DNA of 64,000 bases from Vibrio coralliilyticus ATCC BAA-450 (GCF_000176135.1 NZ_ACZN01000017.1:310001-374000); one strand, 5' to 3'. Positions 24,928 through 34,744 are shown, numbered from the stretch's first letter. The notes: generated by a model from the letters alone, not told the origin. Numbers and translations are program-made.

Positions 24928-26796
24928 ATGAAATTCAGCCATAAGATTGTGGCAGCATCCTCTCTCCTCTTACTGGCCACTGTAACGTTGCTCACCCTAC
25001 AGCAGTACTACACCGTTCAATCCGAAATTAAATCTCAGGTTACATCGAGCGTAACGGAAATCGTTGATGGCGTTCGAGACACCACAGCCGCTGAGATTGA
25101 TGGCCGAAAAGCCATCGCCAATTACGCGACCAGTATGCTGGAAGCCAACCTGTCTCCCGATGCTATTTCTACCGTCATCACTCGCCCCATAGTAAAGGAC
25201 ACATTCCTTTTGGTCGGTTTGGGATTCGAAAAGGATGGCTCTAATATAAACAATGACCCTTCTTGGAATCCCGGCTCCAGCTGGGACCCCCGAGCTCGAC
25301 CTTGGTATATAGACGCCAAAAACGCAGGCAAACTCATTATCACTGCCCCTTATGCCGACTCTGCGACTGGCGAAATTCTGGTATCCATTGCGACTCCTGT
25401 AAACGACAACGGTAAGTTCATCGGCGCGATCTTCTACGATGTTAGCCTTGCGGGTTTGGCTGATGTTGTAAACAAGGTACAGCTCTTCGATGCAGGGTAC
25501 GTATTTATCGTTGCAGGTGATGGCACAACCATCGCACACCCCCAAACCGACTTAAACGGCAAACCGATGAAGGATTTCTTGGGTGACGCCGGTATTCAGG
25601 ATGACCCGCAACAGGTTTCTATTGATGGCAAAGACTACACGCTAGATTTCTCTAAAGTTCCAGGAGAAGACTGGTATATAGGTGTCGTTCTCGATGAGGA
25701 GATTGCATACCAATCCTTAGCAGATTTGCGTAACAGTTCAATTATTTACACTGTCGTTGCGTTAGCCATTAGTATCGTCATTCTCCTAGTATTGATGGCT
25801 GCGCTAATGCGCCCACTTGGTACACTAAACGCAGCGATTCAAGATGTTGCATCAGGTGAAGGGGATTTAACTCAGCGCTTAGATACGAGCACAGACCAAG
25901 AGTTTTCTTCACTTGCAGAAAATTTCAATACTTTCACCAGCACACTTCAACAGCAAATCACTCAGTCAAAAGCCATTGGTGAAGAGATCTTACGTGGCTC
26001 CGAAATGACATCCATGGGTCTACAAGAATCAGCGGCGGCAATGCAAGATCAATTGAGAGAGCTGGAACAACTTGCAACCGCGATGCATGAGATGGCAACA
26101 ACCTCAGGTGATGTTGCCAATAACGCTCAGGGGGCAGCCTCTGCTGCGAAAGATGCCGACGAAGCTACGGAAGTGGGTACACGTGTTGTAGGCGATACGA
26201 CGGCTTCAATTACAGAACTGTCGCAGCGCATTGATGAAGCAGTTGAAGAAGTGAAAACTCTGGAATCAGCGACAGACAACATCGAAACCATCTTGAAAGT
26301 GATCAATGACATCGCCGACCAAACCAACCTACTGGCACTTAACGCAGCAATTGAGGCAGCACGTGCTGGTGAATCTGGCCGAGGCTTCGCGGTCGTAGCT
26401 GATGAAGTTCGAACACTGGCTCAGAGAACTCAAGAATCCACCACAGAAATCCGCAATATGATTGAACAACTGCAGTCTGGTGCAACTGCAGTGGCAAATG
26501 CGATGAACATGAGTAAGGAGACTGCGAGCGGTGCCGTACTTCGTGCAGAAGAAGCCAACACCGCTCTAAACAGCATCCGCGATGCAATCCAGAGCATTAG
26601 CGATATGAACATTCAAATCGCTTCGGCCGCGGAAGAACAAAGCTTAGTCGCCGAGGAAATAAACAACAATACGGTCAAAATCAAAGACCTGTCTGTTCAG
26701 GTTGCCGATGCAGCAGAGAACGCTAACATTGCCATGCAGGCGCAAACTGAAAACATTCGCGAACAGGATGCCATTCTCAACAAGTTTAAAGTGTAA
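24928..26796 (+). CDS. dCache-type methyl-accepting chemoreceptor, likely amino-acid sensing
   Basis: A 622-aa chemoreceptor: TM1 (7-29), periplasmic double Cache domain (about 35-265), TM2 (about 275-297), HAMP (298-350) and the methyl-accepting domain with tip motif QTNLLALNAAIEAARAGESG near residue 470. The ligand pocket fits the amino-acid type of dCache_1: Trp119, Arg124, Trp126, Tyr127, Tyr142 and Asp171 line up, with an offset of two, with the residues of Pseudomonas PctA that bind the amino and carboxyl groups. An L-amino acid or a close analogue is therefore the probable attractant. GGAAGG lies upstream of the ATG. It appears to be monocistronic, ending at a strong terminator. Confidence 0.92.
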   Translation: MKFSHKIVAASSLLLLATVTLLTLQQYYTVQSEIKSQVTSSVTEIVDGVRDTTAAEIDGRKAIANYATSMLEANLSPDAISTVITRPIVKDTFLLVGLGFEKDGSNINNDPSWNPGSSWDPRARPWYIDAKNAGKLIITAPYADSATGEILVSIATPVNDNGKFIGAIFYDVSLAGLADVVNKVQLFDAGYVFIVAGDGTTIAHPQTDLNGKPMKDFLGDAGIQDDPQQVSIDGKDYTLDFSKVPGEDWYIGVVLDEEIAYQSLADLRNSSIIYTVVALAISIVILLVLMAALMRPLGTLNAAIQDVASGEGDLTQRLDTSTDQEFSSLAENFNTFTSTLQQQITQSKAIGEEILRGSEMTSMGLQESAAAMQDQLRELEQLATAMHEMATTSGDVANNAQGAASAAKDADEATEVGTRVVGDTTASITELSQRIDEAVEEVKTLESATDNIETILKVINDIADQTNLLALNAAIEAARAGESGRGFAVVADEVRTLAQRTQESTTEIRNMIEQLQSGATAVANAMNMSKETASGAVLRAEEANTALNSIRDAIQSISDMNIQIASAAEEQSLVAEEINNNTVKIKDLSVQVADAAENANIAMQAQTENIREQDAILNKFKV

Positions 26797-26804
26797 ATGC
26801 TCTC

Positions 26805-26830
26805 GCCCTCCCAATTGGGAGGGCTTTTTT
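26805..26830. terminator. Bidirectional terminator between chemoreceptor and amylase genes
   Basis: A 20-bp perfect palindrome, GCCCTCCCAA with its complement, is followed by six T. It serves the plus-strand receptor gene and overlaps the last codon of the amylase gene on the other strand. Confidence 0.9.
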
Positions 26831-28214
26831 ATTCCGCCACCAGCATCAAACTTTCCTCTCCGGGCACTGTGAGGTTTAGCGTCCCCTTCTGAGCTTGATG
26901 CTTCTCACAGGAAAGCAAATCTAACCATTCACCACTTACTGCTATTTGTACTTTCTGCGAACGTTTCGATTTATTGATCACCACTATACCTTCCTTTCCT
27001 CGAGCGAATATCAGTAAGTCTTCCGATGCCTCAATAACCTGCATCGTTTTACCATGCATTAAGTTATAAAAACGGATACGAGCAATCATTCGCTCATCGT
27101 TCCAAGCATCTACCCAGCGCGGCTTTCCATCCACTCCAGTCAAACCACTAGTATCAAGATCGGTATAAACCAATGGAACGCCACCATCTCTACCTAAGAT
27201 GTAGCTGTACGCTAACCATTCTGTTTTGTCTGGCATCACTAAATTAGCAAACACATCGTTGTTAGGTATGTCGTGAGTGATTGCAAAAGTAATGGCTCGA
27301 TTCTCAGAAAGTGCTTGGCCGAAACAATAAGGGTTGACCAAGCTCTTGAGACTTCCTTTGGCTTCAAATGCATCAAACATAGTCTGAAATAGAGGAAAAT
27401 CATACGCGCCCAAACGTGTTTCAGCCAAAAACGGTTCAAGAAAAATGTCATACTCGGGCTTGGTAGCTCCACCGTCTGTGATGATTTCACCAAAGATATG
27501 AATACCTTCACAGATATCTTTGCTCCAAACCTTCTGCAAATGCTCTAGTGTCATGTGCTTAGCCGCATCGATTCGAAACCCTTTCACACCCAGTGCTTTC
27601 AGCGCCTTCAGGTAATGCTGTTGTTGTTCAACGACGCGTTTATGCACTCGCAGAGTTGGCAATCCCGGATCCGTTGGACCACCGGTAATGCGACCGTTTT
27701 GCACCTGCCACTTGTCTTGCCAATCTTCAATACCGAACGCTTCAACAAAATCATCCTCAATAAATAGAGGTTTGCTGAGATCGCCGAATAGTTTTATCTC
27801 TTCGTAGTAATCAGAGTCGCTTTGGTAGGATTCCAGAACGTCTTTCGCTGGATATTGAAGATCCAACCGTTGATGAGATTCGTTCGCCATGTGGTTAAAC
27901 ACCACATCCGCATACACATAGATAGAACGCTGATTCAGAACGTCGATCATGCGTGTAAAGTCTTGTGTGTTGCCCAACTGGTTATCAATTACACGATAAT
28001 CTTGTGGCTGATAACGCTGCCACCACTTTGTACCTTGTGCTTGTTTTAAAGACTTCATTGGAGGAGAAACCAGCACAGATTTATAACCCGCCGCAACAAT
28101 CTCATCAGCGCGTTGAGCAACTAATGCATACGGCCAGTCGAAGGCATGAAGAATGACGTTGGCTGTCTTAAAAGCGGTCATGTCATGTTCCTTAAATTCA
28201 ATTTCCATAATCAT
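26829..28214 (-). CDS. Cytoplasmic alpha-amylase family (GH13) protein
   Basis: A GH13 glycoside hydrolase of about 460 aa without a signal peptide, so it should act on internal alpha-glucans or maltodextrins. The four GH13 blocks are visible: DVVFNHMA (I), GFRIDAAKHM with the nucleophile Asp (II), IFGEIIT with the acid/base Glu (III), and FAITHDIPNND with the third Asp (IV; usually NHD, here THD). The C-terminal 70 residues form a beta domain. The start is uncertain: the ATG at 28214 has a weak GGA, the ATG at 28181 (MTAFKTANVILHAFDW) has AAGGA only 2 nt away, and a TTG at 28259 is also in frame. No maltose genes are adjacent. Confidence 0.88.
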   Translation of the reverse strand: MIMEIEFKEHDMTAFKTANVILHAFDWPYALVAQRADEIVAAGYKSVLVSPPMKSLKQAQGTKWWQRYQPQDYRVIDNQLGNTQDFTRMIDVLNQRSIYVYADVVFNHMANESHQRLDLQYPAKDVLESYQSDSDYYEEIKLFGDLSKPLFIEDDFVEAFGIEDWQDKWQVQNGRITGGPTDPGLPTLRVHKRVVEQQQHYLKALKALGVKGFRIDAAKHMTLEHLQKVWSKDICEGIHIFGEIITDGGATKPEYDIFLEPFLAETRLGAYDFPLFQTMFDAFEAKGSLKSLVNPYCFGQALSENRAITFAITHDIPNNDVFANLVMPDKTEWLAYSYILGRDGGVPLVYTDLDTSGLTGVDGKPRWVDAWNDERMIARIRFYNLMHGKTMQVIEASEDLLIFARGKEGIVVINKSKRSQKVQIAVSGEWLDLLSCEKHQAQKGTLNLTVPGEESLMLVAE

Positions 28215-28389
28215 CTGTTCATCCACAGATGAAGAGTTGAAACAATTATAATCACCCAAGACTTTTTTTCTTCACCCCTAGAAAGCGGAATGGGTGTAGT
28301 AGTTCTAAGGCGTAGAATTTGAACTATTTATAAATTTAATTATCCTCACTCGCTATAATGAAATATGAAGCAAGAAAAAGGCGTCAATC

Positions 28390-29046
28390 ATGAAGAGTGT
28401 CCGCATAGACATAGTGTCAGATGTAGTTTGCCCGTGGTGTATCATAGGATACAAACGACTGGAGCAAGCTTTGATGACGCTATCAGACAGCATTGAGGCT
28501 GAAATACATTGGCATCCATTCGAATTGAACCCCGCAATGAAGCAAGAAGGCCAGAACCTCCGTGAACACTTAGCGGAGAAATACGGTACGTCACTAGAAG
28601 CTAGTATATCGGCTCGTCAAACTATCGCCTCGCTAGGTGAAGAACTCGGTTTTGAATTTAATTTCACCGATGAAATGCGCATCTACAACACACGTAAAGC
28701 CCACCAGCTTCTATTGTGGTCACAATCGCAGGATTTGCAGCTTGATCTCGAAATAGCCATGTTCCATGCATATTTTACCGATGGTAAAGACGTCAGTGAC
28801 GAGAATGTGTTACTCGATATAGCAGAGTCATTTGGACTAGATCGAGAAACCTGTCAGGCTGTTCTGGAAGACAGCAGTTGGGAAGAGACGGTCGCCTCCA
28901 CGGAACAACAGTGGCTAGAAGCTGGGATCAATGCGGTGCCTGCTATCATTATTGACCGCAAGCACCTGATTTCTGGCGCTCAGAATAGTGATATTTTGGT
29001 TGAAGCGCTAAGAGAAATCACTCATCAAAAGAGCGATATAGACTAA
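28390..29046 (+). CDS. FrnE-like DsbA-family oxidoreductase
   Basis: A 218-aa cytoplasmic thioredoxin-fold protein of the DsbA family, FrnE type. The active-site motif CPWC is at residues 14-17 (VSDVVCPWCIIGYKRLEQAL, 20 residues), followed by the helical insert, WHPFELNP near 43, and the cis-Pro loop GINAVPAIIIDRKHLISGAQ near 183. Such proteins act as disulfide isomerases or polyketide-type oxidoreductases; in many bacteria they respond to oxidative stress. A TATAAT-like element is at 28354-28359 and AAGG precedes the ATG. It converges on the DUF808 gene with only 2 nt between stops. Confidence 0.9.
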   Translation: MKSVRIDIVSDVVCPWCIIGYKRLEQALMTLSDSIEAEIHWHPFELNPAMKQEGQNLREHLAEKYGTSLEASISARQTIASLGEELGFEFNFTDEMRIYNTRKAHQLLLWSQSQDLQLDLEIAMFHAYFTDGKDVSDENVLLDIAESFGLDRETCQAVLEDSSWEETVASTEQQWLEAGINAVPAIIIDRKHLISGAQNSDILVEALREITHQKSDID

Positions 29047-29048
29047 AA

Positions 29049-29951
29049 CTAGCTGTGTTGGCGAATCTTACCGATAACACCCCAAGCCAGTACAATCAAC
29101 ACACCAGCTACAACGCCAATTAGACCGTTTAGTATCGATGGAAACAAGGCTTTCGCCAGCGTCAGGTTGGGTAGGTTTAGTAAAACTGGCTCAATCCAGT
29201 GGTGGATCGCTGGAACATTGTGTACCACTATGCCACCACCGACTAAAAACATGGCCGCTGTACCGACGACCGCGAGAAATTTCATTAACTTTGGTGCGAA
29301 CACAATTAAACCTTTACCGATTGACGCCCTGATACCCTGCCCTTTTGAAATACGATTGAGATAAAAACCGAGATCATCCAGCTTAACAATGGCAGCAACT
29401 AAGCCATAAACACCGATTGTCATTAAGACTGCAATCAGGCTGACAACAATAATTTGCGTCAACATGGAGTGACCTTGAACGGTGCCGAGTGCAATCACAA
29501 TGATTTCAGCGGATAAGATAAAGTCGGTGCGAATCGCACCAGCAACTTTCCTCTTCTCATAATCCTCAATGGAGCCTGTCGGTTCCTCCTCTTCGACTTC
29601 TATTTCTTCACCTGAATGGAACAACTTCTCCACTAGCTTTTCAGCACCTTCAAAACACAGAAACAATCCACCGAGTAGCAACAAAGGCATAATCAACCAC
29701 GGCGCGAGTGAGCTCATTAATAATGCCGCAGGTACCAAAATTAATTTGTTGCGAAAAGAACCTTTAGCAACGCTCCAAACGATAGGGATTTCACGTTCCG
29801 CCGCCACACCAGAGACCTGCTGCGCATTAAGCGCTAAATCGTCACCCAGCACGCCAGCAGTTTTCTTTGCTGCGACTTTGGACATCAAAGCGACATCATC
29901 CAACACCGTAGCGATATCATCTAACAGGGTTAACAGACTCGCACCCGCCAT
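29049..29951 (-). CDS. DUF808 (YedI-like) inner-membrane protein
   Basis: A 301-aa polytopic membrane protein matching E. coli YedI from its first residues (MAGASLLTLLDDIATVLDDV, then KTAGVLGDDLALNAQQVSGV). About six transmembrane helices follow, and a charged acidic loop (EEIEVEEEEPTGSIEDYEKRK) lies near residue 130. The function of the family is not known. The start at 29951 is selected by homology; an in-frame start 17 codons earlier would add a non-conserved segment. It is divergent from the M14-like hydrolase gene. Confidence 0.88.
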   Translation of the reverse strand: MAGASLLTLLDDIATVLDDVALMSKVAAKKTAGVLGDDLALNAQQVSGVAAEREIPIVWSVAKGSFRNKLILVPAALLMSSLAPWLIMPLLLLGGLFLCFEGAEKLVEKLFHSGEEIEVEEEEPTGSIEDYEKRKVAGAIRTDFILSAEIIVIALGTVQGHSMLTQIIVVSLIAVLMTIGVYGLVAAIVKLDDLGFYLNRISKGQGIRASIGKGLIVFAPKLMKFLAVVGTAAMFLVGGGIVVHNVPAIHHWIEPVLLNLPNLTLAKALFPSILNGLIGVVAGVLIVLAWGVIGKIRQHS

Positions 29952-30138
29952 TTGTTTTCTCTTAGAAATAAGACATGTAACCAAATGTAACATTGACCAC
30001 ATCGAACTTAAACCGAATTCTCGTCAGTAATGCGTCAATAACAACACTCCGGTTATTGGCTGAACTTATATTGATTGCTTCCCCAAAATGGGCGTTTTAT
30101 GCTGTTGCGCACATCTCATAACAAACATAGGCAAAGTA

Positions 30139-31059
30139 ATGCACAGCTCTTACTCTTACCCTATCGGAACACCTGGTCAAAAATGGCAAGACGCCGAGCG
30201 ACTAGCCTGGCGCGAACAAACCACCATCAAACGTGAATACCAACAAGAAGTGGTTCCAAAGATTCAAGCCCTACAAGAAAGGTTCGATATCGAACAGTAT
30301 GGTGCGCTGTCCTACGACCCAAGCCGCTACCCACTTTTTTGCATTAAAAGTAAGAATTGGGACAGTGCAAAACCCGTTGTTCTGGTGACAGGCGGTGTTC
30401 ATGGCTACGAGACCAGCGGCGTTCATGGTGCACTCAAATTTGCTGACACTCAGATGGAAAAATACGCTGAGCACTTCAACATCATCGTCGCCCCATGTGT
30501 CAGCCCATGGGGTTACGAGACGATCAATCGCTGGAACCCGCTAGCGATTGACCCGAACCGCTCTTTCTATGAAAACAGCCCAGCAGAAGAATCCGCCAAT
30601 CTAAGAGCACTTGTGGCATCAATAGGACAAGAAGTACTGGTTCATATTGATTTGCATGAAACTACAGACACGGATGAAACCGAGTTCAGACCTGCTCTGG
30701 CTGCCCGTGATGGCATTGAGTATATCGAAGGTATGATTCCTGATGGCTTCTACACGGTAGGTGATACTGAAAACCCTCAACCTGAGTTTCAGGCAGCGGT
30801 GATTGAGTCAGTTAGAAAAGTGACTCATATTGCTCCTGCTGATGAAAAAGGCGAAATCATCGGTTCAGCCGTTGTACAGGATGGCGTCATCAATTATCCG
30901 ATGGTAAAACTTGGCCTGTGTGGCGGTGTAACCAACTGCACTTACGGCACCACTACTGAAGTCTACCCTGATAGTCCTAAAGTAACCGACGAAGAGTGTA
31001 ACGATGCTCAAGTTGCGGCCATCGTAGGCGGGTTGGATTTCGTAATCAAAAAGCTATAA
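30139..31059 (+). CDS. M14-like zinc carboxypeptidase / aspartoacylase-type hydrolase
   Basis: A 306-aa enzyme of the M14 superfamily, close to the succinylglutamate desuccinylase/aspartoacylase branch. Zinc ligands are visible: His and Glu in GGVHGYETSG (near residue 89), and His in VHIDLHETTD (near 172). The catalytic Glu is probably in TTTEVYPD near the C-terminus. ATG 30139 (MHSSYSYPIG) is preferred with AGG upstream over an ATG 17 codons earlier. The substrate is unknown. It overlaps the converging AraC gene by 6 nt and is not in an arginine-catabolism operon, so a role in desuccinylation cannot be claimed. Confidence 0.85.
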   Translation: MHSSYSYPIGTPGQKWQDAERLAWREQTTIKREYQQEVVPKIQALQERFDIEQYGALSYDPSRYPLFCIKSKNWDSAKPVVLVTGGVHGYETSGVHGALKFADTQMEKYAEHFNIIVAPCVSPWGYETINRWNPLAIDPNRSFYENSPAEESANLRALVASIGQEVLVHIDLHETTDTDETEFRPALAARDGIEYIEGMIPDGFYTVGDTENPQPEFQAAVIESVRKVTHIAPADEKGEIIGSAVVQDGVINYPMVKLGLCGGVTNCTYGTTTEVYPDSPKVTDEECNDAQVAAIVGGLDFVIKKL

Positions 31060-31917
31060 CAGCTTACTCTTATACTGCTCCGGGGTCTGCCCGGAGTATT
31101 TCTTGAACATCGCGATAAACGGACTGGCTTGGTTGTAGCCTAACGTCAAAGCGACTTCTTTCACCGAATGACCCTTTCTCAGTAAATCCATTGAGTATAA
31201 ATAGCGTACTCTCAGCCTCCACTCAGTAAAGCTCATCCCTAACTCAGACTGACAGTGCCTTGCCAAGGTGCGCTCTGTGGTATGTACCTTCTCAGCCCAC
31301 TCGGATAGGCTGGTATTATCAATCGGGTTTTCTTCTACTTCGGCCAATATTCTTGCTAGGTATTTATTATCTGAAGATGGCAGAAAATGATGCTGAGTAT
31401 CTCGTGTCGCCAGTTGATCCAATAAAACCTGTACTAAGCGTTTATCTTGCTCTGTTTGCGCCACATTGATCCCTCGCTGGCGAAAATCATCGATGATTGA
31501 GGACACAATAGGCGTAATTTTGATCAAACTGGTACAGTCGGGAAAGTGCGTGGTCAGATCTTGTGCTACGTTCAGTGAACAATACGACAGTGGTTTGCGA
31601 TTGTAGCTGGTATGCATAACACCTGCGGGCACCCAGATAGCGAGATGCGGCGGCGCAAGAAATCGAGTGCCTTCCGCTTCCATTTCCAGAATACCACCAC
31701 TAATCAGCTGAACTTGGCCCCACGGATGACTATGCATTCTCGTTTCCGTGTTCGATAGGAACGCTTCAAAATTCATAAACACATCTGATGGTGCCTTATC
31801 GATTGATAAGGAAGGATGAAGGTGTTTGACCGATTTTCTCAAATTTGTCTTCCTATCGCGTTCGATGTCTTTTAAGAGATATCTACAATCATACAGACCT
31901 GTCAAACTCACTTCCAC
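31054..31917 (-). CDS. AraC-family transcriptional regulator
   Basis: A 287-aa regulator with an N-terminal cupin (HSHPWGQVQLISGGILEME, then FLAPPHLAIWVPAGVMHTSY) and a C-terminal double HTH (about 190-287; SLSEWAEKVHTTERTLARH and SVKEVALTLGYNQASPFIAM). The cupin and position resemble the E. coli NimR-type regulators that control a neighbouring EamA exporter. It is divergent from an EamA transporter gene. The called GTG at 31917 leaves only 24 nt for both promoters, so the true start may lie further in, for example ATG 31776. The C-terminal end overlaps the M14-like gene by 6 nt. Confidence 0.85.
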   Translation of the reverse strand: MEVSLTGLYDCRYLLKDIERDRKTNLRKSVKHLHPSLSIDKAPSDVFMNFEAFLSNTETRMHSHPWGQVQLISGGILEMEAEGTRFLAPPHLAIWVPAGVMHTSYNRKPLSYCSLNVAQDLTTHFPDCTSLIKITPIVSSIIDDFRQRGINVAQTEQDKRLVQVLLDQLATRDTQHHFLPSSDNKYLARILAEVEENPIDNTSLSEWAEKVHTTERTLARHCQSELGMSFTEWRLRVRYLYSMDLLRKGHSVKEVALTLGYNQASPFIAMFKKYSGQTPEQYKSKLL

Positions 31918-31941
31918 TGTTCACTTTGAGATTGAGATCAC

Positions 31942-32841
31942 ATGATCTACTTACTTCCACTTTTTACTGTCTTTATCTGGGGAGGCAATGCCATCATCAA
32001 CAAAATGGCCGCTTCAGTAATTGAACCCAGTGCAATGAGCTTCTTTCGGTGGTTTTTTGCCATGTTGGTACTCACCCCTTTCTGCTTACCTCAGGTCATC
32101 AAACAGTGGACTGTAATCAAGCCTCACTTGAACAAACTAGCCTTCCTCGCTTTACTTGGCATGGTATTAAATCAATCTCTGGGGTACTACGCCGGCGTAA
32201 CCACCACGGCTTCCAACATGGCGTTAATCACCTCACTGGTTCCGCTCCTTAGTGTATTTATGAGCGTACCGCTCCTCGGAAAAAGCATCTCACCGCTCAG
32301 TATTATCGGTGGCATTATCTCTCTGGCTGGTCTCTCTTTCATGCTAGGACAAGGAGATATGGTTTTCTTCCTCCACCAAAGTGTCACTGAAGGCGACGCC
32401 CTGATGGTATTGGCAGCCATTTGCTACGCCACATATTGTGTGCTTATAAAGCGCTGGAAAATGCCTTTGTCTAACTGGATACTCATCTATATGCAAGGGC
32501 TGTTCGCTGTACTCATACTGACTCCACTTTGGCTATCGAGTGAGCATTTAGCCCCAACGCCAGGTTCTGTTTCTCTGATTGCTTATGCATCCTTGGCTGG
32601 CTCTCTCCTCGCGCCTTGGATGTGGGTCAAAGCGATTGATGCTATAGGTGCAGATTCGAGTGCGATGTTCATGAACCTGCTTCCTGTTGTAGCGGTGGCT
32701 CTGGCAGCAACTTTACTGGGAGAGAACATTGAGGGTTACCACGTCATGGGCGGAATTATGGTGATCTCTGGTGTCATACTCTCACAAATAAAACGTGTGC
32801 GAAGAACGGATGAAAGTCTGCAAAATGTTAAGCAGGTATAG
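31942..32841 (+). CDS. EamA/DMT-family transporter
   Basis: A 299-aa inner-membrane permease with ten predicted helices arranged as two EamA repeats (first from FIWGGNAIINKMA near residue 12, second from LMVLAAICYATYCVLIKR near 155). The drug/metabolite transporter superfamily exports amino acids, nucleosides or drugs; the substrate is not visible. The adjacent, divergent AraC-type gene is the likely controller, recalling the NimR-NimT pair in E. coli. The C-terminal tail is short and charged (KRVRRTDESLQNVKQV). Confidence 0.88.
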   Translation: MIYLLPLFTVFIWGGNAIINKMAASVIEPSAMSFFRWFFAMLVLTPFCLPQVIKQWTVIKPHLNKLAFLALLGMVLNQSLGYYAGVTTTASNMALITSLVPLLSVFMSVPLLGKSISPLSIIGGIISLAGLSFMLGQGDMVFFLHQSVTEGDALMVLAAICYATYCVLIKRWKMPLSNWILIYMQGLFAVLILTPLWLSSEHLAPTPGSVSLIAYASLAGSLLAPWMWVKAIDAIGADSSAMFMNLLPVVAVALAATLLGENIEGYHVMGGIMVISGVILSQIKRVRRTDESLQNVKQV

Positions 32842-32931
32842 GTGGAGTCCGGCAAAAGAGTATATGTTTATATTAAACAACATCAATAAGACGTCAGAAT
32901 AAGGCTAGACCTCACACTACAGGGAGGTCTT

Positions 32932-33843
32932 ATGATCGAATTGGAGCATATTGAAGAGATATACGAAGATAATAAGTTTGCACTACATGAAGAAGTACTC
33001 AATGAAATCGGCTCTTACGTCTTCGTTAAGAATCGCAAAGGAGAGTACCTCTACGCGAATCAACTCACTCTAGAACTGTTTAAAACCGATCTTGAGTCAC
33101 TAAAAGGCAAAACTGACTACGACTACTTTCAGCCCGATCTTCTCAAAGATATTCTCCACACCGACCAATCTGTGTTCGAAACTGGTGAAACGGTGATCAA
33201 TGAAGAACACGCTCGAGCTATTCCAGATGGCAAGTTAAGAGTTTACAGAGCTATTAAAAAGCCGATCATCAGCTCTGTAACTAACGAAGTTATTGGCTTG
33301 ATCGGTGTTTCAACAGATATTACTGACATTGTTGAAATGCGTGAAAAGTTGGCTGAGCTGGCCAATACCGACGATCTTACTAAGTTGTACAATCGCCGGA
33401 AGTTGTGGCGCCAATTCTCAGAAGAGTTTGCTCATGCTCAAACCCACGATCTATCTCTTTCTTGCATCGTGATTGATATCGACCATTTCAAGCATATTAA
33501 CGATACCTTCGGCCATGACCATGGTGACGAGGTCATCGTACAGTTGGCAGATATTGCTCGCTCTCATATACGTTCAACCGATTCCTGCGGGCGAATCGGC
33601 GGGGAAGAGTTCCTCATCGTTCTGCATCAAACGAACGCAGAGCAAGCACTCCAGATCGCCGAACGCCTGCGTTGTGACTTTTATTCTTTTCCCTTTTTTA
33701 CTGACAACAACAATTTCAGCATCAGTTGCGGAGTCACCGAATTAACAGAAAAAGATAAGGATTTTTTTGATTTGTACCGTCGTGCTGATAAAGCGCTCTA
33801 TGTATCGAAAAACAAAGGACGCAATCGCAGCCAGAAGCTCTAA
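32932..33843 (+). CDS. PAS-GGDEF diguanylate cyclase
   Basis: A 303-aa soluble diguanylate cyclase that makes c-di-GMP from two GTP. A PAS domain (about 20-135; YVFVKNRKGEYLYANQLTLE) is followed by a GGDEF domain (about 145-303) with the active GGEEF signature (RIGGEEFLIVL). The inhibitory I-site RxxD is present as RSTD, five residues before GGEEF, so product inhibition is expected. GGGAGG directly precedes the ATG. It opposes the HD-GYP phosphodiesterases elsewhere in the window. No transmembrane helix is seen; the PAS ligand is unknown. Confidence 0.93.
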   Translation: MIELEHIEEIYEDNKFALHEEVLNEIGSYVFVKNRKGEYLYANQLTLELFKTDLESLKGKTDYDYFQPDLLKDILHTDQSVFETGETVINEEHARAIPDGKLRVYRAIKKPIISSVTNEVIGLIGVSTDITDIVEMREKLAELANTDDLTKLYNRRKLWRQFSEEFAHAQTHDLSLSCIVIDIDHFKHINDTFGHDHGDEVIVQLADIARSHIRSTDSCGRIGGEEFLIVLHQTNAEQALQIAERLRCDFYSFPFFTDNNNFSISCGVTELTEKDKDFFDLYRRADKALYVSKNKGRNRSQKL

Positions 33844-33978
33844 CCCTAATGATTAATGCTCGTTTATGTGAACATTTTCTTAAAACGAACTTTAACCAGC
33901 CAGTTTCGCTCACAAATCATTGCTTTGCCTCACGCAAACCGTAGAATTACTCCATTCCAACAGACAAGGACATTGTTA

Positions 33979-34743
33979 GTGAAAGCCATTAAGCGTCACC
34001 AGGAAATTATTGAACTGGTGCAAACTCAAGGTTTTGTCAGTACTGACGAATTGGTTGAACGATTTAACGTGAGCCCACAGACGATTCGTCGTGACCTCAA
34101 TGAGCTAGCTGATGACAACAAGATTCGCCGCAACCACGGTGGAGCGACTATCACATCTAGTGCAGAGAACTCCTCGTATCAGACTCGCCAGATTTCCTAT
34201 CAAAAGGAAAAAGGCCAGATCGCGCTGGAATTGGTCAAGCACATTCCAGATGGCGCGACTTTGTTCATTGATATCGGAACATCTCCAGAAGCCGTCGCAA
34301 GAGCACTACTAGGCAAACATCAGAATCTGCGTATCGTAACCAACAACATTAATGTCGCGACTATTTTGATGTCGAAGCCCGACTTCAAAGTGATCTTGGC
34401 AGGTGGAGAGGTTCGTGGCAAAGATGGCGGCGTCACTGGTGAAGCGACATTAGATTTTATTTCTCAATTCCGTCTCGATTTCGGCATTCTGGGTATTTCA
34501 GGGATCGATTATGACGGCTCACTGCTCGACTTTGACTATCATGAAGTTCGCGTCAAACGCGCCATCATAGAAAACAGTCGCTCCGTCTTCCTCGGTGTTG
34601 ACCACAGTAAATTTGGTCGCAATGCTATGGTAAAACTTGGCACTATCGCTGACGTCGATCTAATTATTACTGATAGAAAACCACCTAAAGAAATTGAATC
34701 TTACGCAAAAGAAAATGACACCGTTCTTCAGGTGGTAAAATAG
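33979..34743 (+). CDS. glpR: Glycerol-3-phosphate regulon repressor GlpR
   Basis: A 254-aa DeoR-family repressor, clearly GlpR by near-identity with the enteric protein: FVSTDELVERFNVSPQTIRR (HTH) and the long block FRLDFGILGISGIDYDGSLL, then FDYHEVRVKRAIIENSR. It represses glycerol and glycerol-3-phosphate genes until G3P binds the C-terminal sugar-phosphate domain. The start is the GTG at 33979: AAGGA lies 8 nt upstream and the protein then begins VKAIKRHQEIIEL like E. coli MKQTQRHNGIIEL. Longer in-frame versions lack homology. No glp operon is adjacent, so it acts in trans. It ends at a strong terminator. Confidence 0.95.
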   Translation: MKAIKRHQEIIELVQTQGFVSTDELVERFNVSPQTIRRDLNELADDNKIRRNHGGATITSSAENSSYQTRQISYQKEKGQIALELVKHIPDGATLFIDIGTSPEAVARALLGKHQNLRIVTNNINVATILMSKPDFKVILAGGEVRGKDGGVTGEATLDFISQFRLDFGILGISGIDYDGSLLDFDYHEVRVKRAIIENSRSVFLGVDHSKFGRNAMVKLGTIADVDLIITDRKPPKEIESYAKENDTVLQVVK

Positions 34744-34744
34744 G

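Noticed and set aside
24997..25545. A 182-codon minus-strand frame opposite the chemoreceptor
   Set aside because: It is the reverse complement of the dCache region; the chemoreceptor is certain and the antisense frame has no supporting signal.
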